Source: Chloroflexota bacterium (GTDB lineage Bacteria > Chloroflexota > Dehalococcoidia > SZUA-161). Taken from it: DNA of 5,624 bases. Below the pieces are notes generated by a model. The model was not told the DNA's origin, ran no database searches, and saw only the letters and a program-made list of their open reading frames with translations. Positions 1 to 4,727 of this stretch are shown piece by piece. Numbering within the stretch: position 1 is the first letter of the stretch; each line of letters begins with the position of its first letter. The translations under genes were made by a program, and so were the position numbers. The stretch covers positions 1 through 5,624 of the forward strand of contig QIGA01000261.1 in assembly GCA_003229915.1 (NCBI GenBank), in the 5' to 3' direction.

Positions 1-66
1 CGCAGCGAAGCAATCTCACGGGCGTTAGGGCGTTCCATCCTTCCGTGGAAGGACGCCCCTACACCC
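1..66. repeat. Intergenic palindromic dispersed-type repeat, cut by the left window edge
   Basis: The first bases (CGCAGCGAAGCAATCTC, 1-17) match, from memory, a short element found many times in some bacterial and metagenomic genomes, where it usually follows 'GTCATTGCGAG'. It is followed by a strong imperfect hairpin. GGGCGT (28-33) pairs with ACGCCC (53-58), CCTTCC (39-44) pairs with GGAAGG (47-52), and the left side has a 5-base bulge at 34-38. The flank 'CCCCTACACCCC' read on the other strand gives the 'TGTAGGGGCG' form typical of such repeats. No T-run follows on either strand, so it does not look like an intrinsic terminator. That it is a multi-copy element is inference; only one copy lies in this window. 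Confidence 0.5.
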
Positions 67-144
67 CGCGCTCCCACCACCCTTAGATTGATATGTAGCA
101 ACTGACTGGTGTTCTGATCGCTATTTTTACGCTCGCCAGCAGTG

Positions 145-173
145 TTCATTTCATTTTCATCTAGTGGTATAAC
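145..173 (+). promoter_or_regulatory. Probable extended -10 (sigma70-type) promoter for the pilus cluster
   Basis: The -10 candidate TATAAC (168-173) matches TATAAT at 5 of 6 positions. It is preceded by TG one base upstream (165-166), which makes an extended -10. Seventeen bases further upstream lies TTCATT (145-150), a weak -35 (3 of 6). Transcription would start near base 180, leaving a leader of about 57 bases before the ATPase start codon at 237. The surrounding 140-220 is AT-richer than the genes. A weak -35 is normal when an extended -10 is present. Confidence 0.5.
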
Positions 174-187
174 TGAGACTCAGTATA
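168..187. promoter_or_regulatory. Candidate operator palindrome over the transcription start
   Basis: ACTGAG (172-177) and CTCAGT (179-184) are perfect inverted copies around a single central A (178). If one A is bulged, the symmetry extends to TATA on both sides (168-171 and 184-187). The palindrome overlaps the proposed -10 and the expected +1, a position where a bound regulator would block RNA polymerase. The regulator is unknown. The same symmetry could also place a small hairpin at the 5' end of the mRNA. Confidence 0.35.
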
Positions 188-236
188 GATACACAGTTAT
201 TTATGATAGGTTGAAAGCATGGTAGGAGAAGGATAG

Positions 237-1943
237 ATGGCAGATTGGGATTTGTCACAGGATAACAGGGACTTGGGAATGGCTCTGGTACAGGGGGCTT
301 TCATTAGCGATGCGGACCTCGCAGTTGCCGAGGAGATCGCTGCTCAACGCAACAAGAAGTTGAGCGATGTGCTGCTGGAGCAGGGGCTCGTAGACTCTGA
401 AGTATTGGGCTCTGTGCTCAGCCTGAAATACGGTGTGCCTGTAGTTGATCTGGCTCATGTTGAGATCCAGCCTGAGGCTACGACGCTGGTATCTGAGCAG
501 GTAGCCAGGGAGCATCATATTCTGCCGATCTCGGTAGATGGTGATACTTTGACCATAGCCACGAATGAGCCACATGATTTTCGTATTGTGAACAGTATAG
601 CTTCTCTAACGCGAAAGAGAATTGAGACGGTCATTCCTGTCGGCATGAGCCTCGATGAGGCCATAGATAGCAACTACACGCTGAGGGCGCAGATTGAGCA
701 GCAGATTAGCCAGATAACAGAGCTCAACGGAGACCTAGCCACAGAAGTGGCAGTGGGAGCGGATGTCGACATACTCAGACAGGCTCCTATTGTTCAAGCA
801 GTCGATATGATGCTTACGCAGGCGGTACGGGATCGGGCCTCGGATATTCATATTGAGCCCCAGGAGGATTGCCTGCTTGCGCGCAATAGGATCGATGGTG
901 TGTTGCACGACGCGGTTCGGCTGCCTCTGGGGGTGCACAGCGCTATCCTCACTAGGATTAAGGTGATGGCTAATCTGAACATCGCTGAGCGCCGCCGCCC
1001 CCAAGACGGACAGTTCAGCGCAACCATAGCCAATAAAAGTGTTGATTTCAGGATTGCGACAATTGAGAGCGGGCACGGTGAGATGGCGGTGCTCAGAGTG
1101 CTGGATAAGTCTATGCTCCTGATAAAACTGGAGGACCTGGGGATGGGACCTTCGGTTCTCCAGCCGTTTGAGAAGCTATTGAGATCGCCGTTCGGAATGA
1201 TTTTGGTAAATGGGCCTACCGGTTCGGGCAAGACTACCACGCTGTACGCTGCGTTGCAGCAGCTCGATGCCAAGGAACGCAACATAATGACCATCGAAGA
1301 CCCAATAGAGTACAGCTTCAGGGGCATCAACCAAATTCAAGTCAACCGGCAGGCCAATATCACTTTTGGCGTGGGGTTGCGAGCGATCATGCGCCTCGAT
1401 CCTGATATCATCCTCGTAGGTGAGATCAGAGACGCTGAAACCGCTACCACCGCTGTTCAGGCGGCTATCACTGGGCATTTGGTGCTGAGTTCGATCCATG
1501 CTAACGATGCTGTGAGTGCCCTCATTCGCCTGATTGATATGGGTGTCGAGCCCTTCTTGGTCACGTCGGCAGTGATCGGTAGCCTTTCCCAGCGTTTGGT
1601 TAGGCGTGTTTGCCCTTATTGTCAACAGATGGTGGAGGTTTCTGCTTCCGAAGCTGCGGCCTTTGAAGCGGAGACGGGTGAGGCAAAGGACAAATTCTCG
1701 ATGGGCAGAGGGTGTAACTTTTGCTCGCGCAGCGGTTTTCTGGGACGAGTGGGGGCGTACGAGTTGCTCACCGTTGGCGATGAGCTGAGGAAGATGGTAA
1801 TGAGAAGCTCATCTGCAGGCGAGCTTAAGGAAGAGGCGGTTCGAACCGGTATGATCCCTATGCGTCGTGACGGTATGCAGAAGGTCAAAGACGGAATTAC
1901 AACTCCCGGCGAGATCATGCGCAACGTATTTACCATTCTCTAG
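237..1943 (+). CDS. pilB: Type IV pilus / type II secretion assembly ATPase (PilB/GspE family)
   Basis: Cytoplasmic hexameric ATPase that powers pilin assembly through the platform protein encoded next. The protein has 568 residues, normal for PilB. Residues about 10-150 form an MshEN-like N-domain. The catalytic half follows: ASDIHIEP (201-208), RIDG (218-221), Walker A GPTGSGKTTT (326-335, K332), Asp box IEDPIEY (353-359), Walker B DIILVGEIRD (390-399, E396), His box around H414 and H421, and a zinc-type tetracysteine C459/C462...C493/C496. The tetracysteine is typical of extension ATPases and absent from PilT. The ATG is fixed by an in-frame TAG just upstream (234-236), and AGGAG (224-228) lies 8 bases before it. 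The first gene after the promoter, it probably heads the operon. The MshEN RLG-type motifs are altered (see findings). A GspE secretion ATPase cannot be excluded from sequence alone. Confidence 0.96.
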   Translation: MADWDLSQDNRDLGMALVQGAFISDADLAVAEEIAAQRNKKLSDVLLEQGLVDSEVLGSVLSLKYGVPVVDLAHVEIQPEATTLVSEQVAREHHILPISVDGDTLTIATNEPHDFRIVNSIASLTRKRIETVIPVGMSLDEAIDSNYTLRAQIEQQISQITELNGDLATEVAVGADVDILRQAPIVQAVDMMLTQAVRDRASDIHIEPQEDCLLARNRIDGVLHDAVRLPLGVHSAILTRIKVMANLNIAERRRPQDGQFSATIANKSVDFRIATIESGHGEMAVLRVLDKSMLLIKLEDLGMGPSVLQPFEKLLRSPFGMILVNGPTGSGKTTTLYAALQQLDAKERNIMTIEDPIEYSFRGINQIQVNRQANITFGVGLRAIMRLDPDIILVGEIRDAETATTAVQAAITGHLVLSSIHANDAVSALIRLIDMGVEPFLVTSAVIGSLSQRLVRRVCPYCQQMVEVSASEAAAFEAETGEAKDKFSMGRGCNFCSRSGFLGRVGAYELLTVGDELRKMVMRSSSAGELKEEAVRTGMIPMRRDGMQKVKDGITTPGEIMRNVFTIL

Positions 1944-1975
1944 GATGGTGCCGGGAAGCTCAGCGGGCAGGGATA

Positions 1976-1997
1976 GCCTGGAGCATCTGCTTTAGGC
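1976..1997 (+). other. mRNA hairpin after pilB
   Basis: Bases 1976-1985 (GCCTGGAGCA) can pair with 1988-1997 (TGCTTTAGGC) along all ten positions, two of them G-U in RNA, leaving a very tight loop that would open to about four bases. It begins 33 bases after the pilB stop. No U-rich tract follows, so it is not a standard intrinsic terminator. It could be an mRNA processing or stability element, or chance. The rest of the 248-base gap to pilC shows no credible gene. Confidence 0.3.
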
Positions 1998-2059
1998 ACA
2001 GTTGGAACCTCTACCCATAATTCTCAGACAGGCTCCTCGTTGTTACCAACTATCTTCAA

Positions 2060-2087
2060 TTGCTCTAATCGTTATCTCTCCTATCAT
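2060..2087 (+). promoter_or_regulatory. Weak promoter candidate in the pilB-pilC gap
   Basis: TATCAT (2082-2087) matches the -10 consensus at 5 of 6 positions. TTGCTC (2060-2065), 16 bases upstream, matches the -35 consensus at 3 of 6. There is no extended -10 TG. It lies in a pyrimidine-rich AT-leaning stretch about 105 bases before the pilC start. It would allow pilC and the prepilin genes to be expressed separately from pilB, which the unusually long gap also hints at. Such matches are common by chance. Confidence 0.22.
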
Positions 2088-2177
2088 TCATAGTTGTCTG
2101 CTTAGGTAGAAAGTACTATGGACATTCCACAGGGAGCCTTGTAGCATTAGCGTAAAGTCGGGGTAAGATAGGATCAC

Positions 2178-2184
2178 AGAGGGG
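2178..2184 (+). promoter_or_regulatory. Ribosome binding site that decides the pilC start
   Basis: AGAGGGG lies 7 bases before the ATG at 2192 but only 1 base before the in-frame GTG at 2186. The spacing therefore favours the ATG and a protein beginning MEFKYS rather than the two-residue-longer form. Confidence 0.65.
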
Positions 2185-2191
2185 TGTGACC

Positions 2192-3400
2192 ATGGAATTC
2201 AAATACAGTGCTGCAGCAGTTGATGGCAGCGTAGTCAGTGGAGTGCTGGTCGCTGAGACTGAGGACAATGCGGAGCGGATACTTTGGGACTTAGGGCTAA
2301 CGATCATTGATTTGAGAAAAAGGCTGAAGTTGCCCGCTCTTCACGAGGCAGTGCCCTCCATGTTTGGCGTGAAGCGGCGGGACGTAATTGACTTCAGCAG
2401 AAACCTCGCCAGCCTCCTGGAGGCCGGTATCCCGATCATGCGTGCTCTGGCGATACAGGCTCGCATTGGCAAACGAGCCTTGAGATCTGTGCTGCGTGAG
2501 GTGATAGCTGACCTTGAGAAAGGGAGCAGCCTTTCCGAGGCTTGTGCCAAGCATCCTTTGGTGTTTCCCAGTTTCTACGTCTACTTGCTTATGACAGGTG
2601 AGCGGGTAGGTAACCTGTCCCAGGTGTTGAAGGACGTGGCCTTTTATATGGAGCGTGATGACGCCATTAAGTCGAAAATCAAGCGCAGCTTGGCCTATCC
2701 TTCGTTCGTTCTGCTGCTCGCGGTTGGCGCCGTGTTCGTTATGATCGCATTTGTAGTACCTGCTCTCACCTCTCTCGTCAGGGAGCTCGGCACTGATTTG
2801 CCGCTGATGACGAAAATACTGATCGCGGTGAGCGACTTCTTCGAGGCCAATGCCCTATATATGATTATAGGTGTAGTGGGAATAGGTGTTGTGGGCTTCC
2901 TATACACCAAGACACAGGGAGGAAAGAGGAGGAAGGATGCCTGGGTCATGAAAATCCCGATTGTGGGGCAGGCGATACTTAAAGGGGGACTGGCCAGATT
3001 CTGCCGCAATATGAGTATGCTCGTGGGGGCTGGCGTGACCCTTCTCGATGCCCTGAAGCTGACCTCGGAGACAACGGATAATATTGTCATAGCTGAAGCC
3101 ATAGCTGGCGCGCGAGCCAGGATGGCAGATGGACAGTTGTTCTCCGAGGCAGTGACAGCGGATTCCTTCTACCCTGTGCTGATGGCGGAGATGGTCGGGA
3201 TAGGCGAGGAGTCAGGGAGCCTGGAGGAGCAATTGACCAAAGTCTCCGTGTATTACGAGGCTGAAGCGGATAGGGCTATTGAGACAGTTACCGGAATGCT
3301 GACACCAGCGCTGACGGTTGGCGTGGGATTGCTAATAGGTTTGATTGCCGTCACCATATTCGGCTCCATTTATCAGACGATTGGTTCAATGCCGGAGTAG
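2192..3400 (+). CDS. pilC: Type IV pilus / type II secretion inner-membrane platform protein (PilC/GspF family)
   Basis: Polytopic membrane protein that couples ATPase motion to pilin insertion. From the ATG at 2192 it has 402 residues, the usual PilC/GspF length. A short N-terminal beta part (about 1-45, 'FKYSAAAVDGSVVSGVL') is typical of the family. Two homologous T2SSF domains follow, roughly 65-192 and 265-390. Each opens with the family signature: 'FSRNLASLLEAGIPIMRAL' in the first and 'FCRNMSMLVGAGVTLLDAL' in the second. Each also carries a 'GERVGNLSQ' or 'GEESGSLEEQL' motif. Membrane segments are visible at about 172-194, 222-243 and 373-395, the expected three. It follows pilB after a long gap and sits 34 bases before the first prepilin gene. 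No truncation or missing region is evident. Confidence 0.95.
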   Translation: MEFKYSAAAVDGSVVSGVLVAETEDNAERILWDLGLTIIDLRKRLKLPALHEAVPSMFGVKRRDVIDFSRNLASLLEAGIPIMRALAIQARIGKRALRSVLREVIADLEKGSSLSEACAKHPLVFPSFYVYLLMTGERVGNLSQVLKDVAFYMERDDAIKSKIKRSLAYPSFVLLLAVGAVFVMIAFVVPALTSLVRELGTDLPLMTKILIAVSDFFEANALYMIIGVVGIGVVGFLYTKTQGGKRRKDAWVMKIPIVGQAILKGGLARFCRNMSMLVGAGVTLLDALKLTSETTDNIVIAEAIAGARARMADGQLFSEAVTADSFYPVLMAEMVGIGEESGSLEEQLTKVSVYYEAEADRAIETVTGMLTPALTVGVGLLIGLIAVTIFGSIYQTIGSMPE

Positions 3401-3416
3401 AGGTGACTGAAATTGT

Positions 3417-3425
3417 GAGGAGGGG
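3417..3425 (+). promoter_or_regulatory. Strong ribosome binding site for the first prepilin gene
   Basis: GAGGAGGGG is close to a full anti-16S complement. GGAGG (3419-3423) is 11 bases and AGGGG (3421-3425) 9 bases from the ATG at 3435. This is the richest Shine-Dalgarno stretch in the window and would suit a subunit made in larger amounts than the engine proteins. Confidence 0.6.
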
Positions 3426-3434
3426 TGGTAACTG

Positions 3435-3887
3435 ATGTTGCAGCATTGGCTACGGGCTTGCCGTAAATCCCTCTCCAGAAATTCGAGCGGCGCTACGCTG
3501 ATTGAGGTCGTGATAGCTATGGTCATCCTGGGACTGATAACCTCAACTGTCCCTCCTGTTATGATTCTCATCACAAAGGCTGAATTTAAACGGAACGAGC
3601 AAAGGGTTGCCGAGAGCTTGACCAGGAACCAGATGGAATATGTCAAGAGCGCCAGCTACATAGCCGCCAATAGCACCAATCCTGACCCTGCATATGGTGA
3701 AGTGCCAGTTCCCAACGAGAGCTATAAAATCGAGGTTATCGTTCAGCCTATTCAGGTTGATCCCGTGACGCAGGCTCACCAGGCTTTGCCTGATGGCGAG
3801 GACGAAGGCATCCAAGAGGTAAAGACCAGGATATATCACGTAGATAAACTGGTGCTTGAAACCAGGGGCTATAAGGTCGACCGCTGA
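3435..3887 (+). CDS. Type IV prepilin-like minor subunit (GspI/PilV-like)
   Basis: 150-residue pilin-like protein with a class III leader. A 19-residue basic leader ends in G19, followed by A20-T-L-I-E24, so the cleavage site would be G19/A20 with the conserved Glu at +5. The hydrophobic helix runs about 20-50, and 'VILGLITSTVPP' resembles GspI/PilV proteins. The soluble part has the pattern 'LTRNQMEYVKS', then a Pro/Asn-rich stretch, then two short beta segments ending 'LETRGYKVDR', as in minor pilins. Ala at +1 in place of the usual Phe or Met is mildly unusual. After cleavage by a prepilin peptidase (not in this window) it would join the filament or its tip complex. The small size and position before a PilW-like gene argue for a minor rather than a major subunit; the exact subfamily is inference. 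Confidence 0.88.
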   Translation: MLQHWLRACRKSLSRNSSGATLIEVVIAMVILGLITSTVPPVMILITKAEFKRNEQRVAESLTRNQMEYVKSASYIAANSTNPDPAYGEVPVPNESYKIEVIVQPIQVDPVTQAHQALPDGEDEGIQEVKTRIYHVDKLVLETRGYKVDR

Positions 3888-3889
3888 GG
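3886..3889 (+). promoter_or_regulatory. Ribosome binding site supporting the GTG start of the second prepilin gene
   Basis: GAGG overlaps the stop codon of the upstream prepilin gene (TGA, 3885-3887) and lies 6 bases before the GTG at 3896. The next in-frame ATG (3917) has no purine-rich site ahead of it. The arrangement implies translational coupling of the two prepilin genes. Confidence 0.5.
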
Positions 3890-3895
3890 CATAAA

Positions 3896-4474
3896 GTGAA
3901 CGCTCCAGTGTCGCGAATGCAAAGGAAAAGAAGCCAGCGAGGTTTCTCTCTGGTTGAGCTAATGATAGCGCTTGCAGTCAGCGCGATTATCGTGGTTGGC
4001 ACTATGACCATACTGCGCTATCTAGTTATCGTGAGTGCCGATAATAGGGCCGAGACGATGGCGATACTCCAGGTGCAGTACGTTGGTTTTTGGATTAGCG
4101 AGGACGTTGTTCAGGCTCAATATGTCGATCCCCATGAGTCTGAATCCGGTGGCACTGGCTTTCCTCTAACGGTGGAATGGACAGAGTGGGATGGTGATCT
4201 GAATAGGGTCGTATATAGAGTTGAGGGTATGGTGGATAGAAAAGGGAGCGACCTTGGTCTGTGGGCGCTCTATCGGAAACATGTTGTCATTCCGGTTGGG
4301 CAGAGTGAGATAGACTATGGTGAGTCACTGGTTGGGCAGTATCTGGACCCCGGGAGGACCAGGTCTTTCTGGGATAAGGATTTAGGGGATGTGCTGGTGT
4401 TGCAGGTGGCCGCCACGGTTGATGGCAATGAAGCAAACAGCACGTATCAGATTAACCCTAGAGCTCTCAGGTAG
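3896..4474 (+). CDS. Type IV prepilin-like minor subunit (GspJ/PilW-like)
   Basis: 192-residue pilin-like protein. A basic 16-residue leader ends at G16, followed by F17-S-L-V-E21-L, a textbook class III prepilin peptidase site with Glu at +5. The hydrophobic helix runs about 17-47 ('LMIALAVSAIIVVGTMTILRYLV'). The downstream region has features of PilW/GspJ proteins: 'FWISEDVVQAQYV' soon after the helix, then 'GFPLTVEWTEWDGDLNRVVYRV', then 'LWALYRKHVV', and a final 'TYQINPRALR'. The GTG start is chosen from the GAGG 6 bases upstream; the alternative ATG at codon 8 would still leave a leader. Only 8 bases separate it from the preceding prepilin gene. It is probably part of the same minor-pilin complex. 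There is no sign of damage. Confidence 0.88.
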   Translation: MNAPVSRMQRKRSQRGFSLVELMIALAVSAIIVVGTMTILRYLVIVSADNRAETMAILQVQYVGFWISEDVVQAQYVDPHESESGGTGFPLTVEWTEWDGDLNRVVYRVEGMVDRKGSDLGLWALYRKHVVIPVGQSEIDYGESLVGQYLDPGRTRSFWDKDLGDVLVLQVAATVDGNEANSTYQINPRALR

Positions 4475-4723
4475 GTGAACGGCGTGGTATTCAATTGCTG
4501 CATGCCGTACAACACAGCATGGAGGGGAATGCTAAATACTAAGCCCTGAATGAATTCGAAACAATAATGAATATTCAGAACACGAATGAGCGAATATTTC
4601 GAGGTTGGGTCATATGGATTTTGAAGTTACCTTTGACCCGGGTTCAGGCCGAGAGTTTCGGACTGCGTGCTTGAGTGGTGTTCACCGGCGGCTGTTTGAT
4701 CAGCTCTACGTAAGGGGTGGCAG
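4475..4723. other. Long spacer between the second prepilin gene and the PilX-like gene
   Basis: This 249-base stretch has no confident gene, no prepilin-like motif in any frame and no convincing terminator. It holds only very short ORFs: 21 codons from a GTG at 4484, 35 codons from an ATG at 4567, and 37 codons from an ATG at 4614. The middle part (4550-4600) is AT-rich with small palindromes such as GAATTC and GAATATTC, but I see no good -35/-10 pair. It may be a leader for the next gene or the remains of a lost gene. Confidence 0.4.
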
Positions 4724-4727
4724 ATGA
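4614..4727 (+). CDS. Possible 37-residue small protein overlapping the PilX-like start
   Basis: A short ORF beginning MDFEVTFDPGSGREF and ending at TGA 4725-4727. That stop overlaps the next start codon as ATGA, a layout typical of translational coupling. GAGG (4601-4604) lies 9 bases before its ATG. The peptide has no membrane segment or motif I recognise, its second half is Arg-rich and it contains one Cys. An ORF of this length is expected by chance in about any such spacer, so this is a candidate only. It might act as a leader peptide for the downstream gene. Confidence 0.2.
   Translation: MDFEVTFDPGSGREFRTACLSGVHRRLFDQLYVRGGR
4713..4720 (+). promoter_or_regulatory. Ribosome binding site of the PilX-like gene
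   Basis: AGGGG (4713-4717) lies 6 bases before the ATG at 4724, with a further GG at 4719-4720. It supports independent initiation there, whether or not the small upstream ORF is translated. Confidence 0.55.

Noticed and set aside
28..58. GGGCGT...ACGCCC hairpin as an intrinsic terminator of an upstream gene
   Set aside because: No T-run follows on either strand, and the flanks look like a dispersed palindromic repeat instead.
848..1330. 160-codon open frame on the minus strand inside pilB
   Set aside because: It lies wholly opposite a well-conserved ATPase core including Walker A. Its translation shows no motif and is rich in Ser and Arg as expected for an antisense shadow.
1945..1995. 16-codon ORF (MVPGSSAGRDSLEHLL) just after pilB
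   Set aside because: Too short, no proper ribosome site, overlaps the hairpin, and no recognisable feature.
2186..2191. GTG start two codons upstream of the pilC ATG
   Set aside because: The AGAGGGG site would be only 1 base from the GTG but 7 bases from the ATG, so the ATG is preferred.
4484..4549. 21-codon ORF from a GTG with AGGTGA 5 bases upstream
   Set aside because: The ribosome-like bases are part of the previous gene's stop region, and the peptide is very short and featureless. It is more likely chance.
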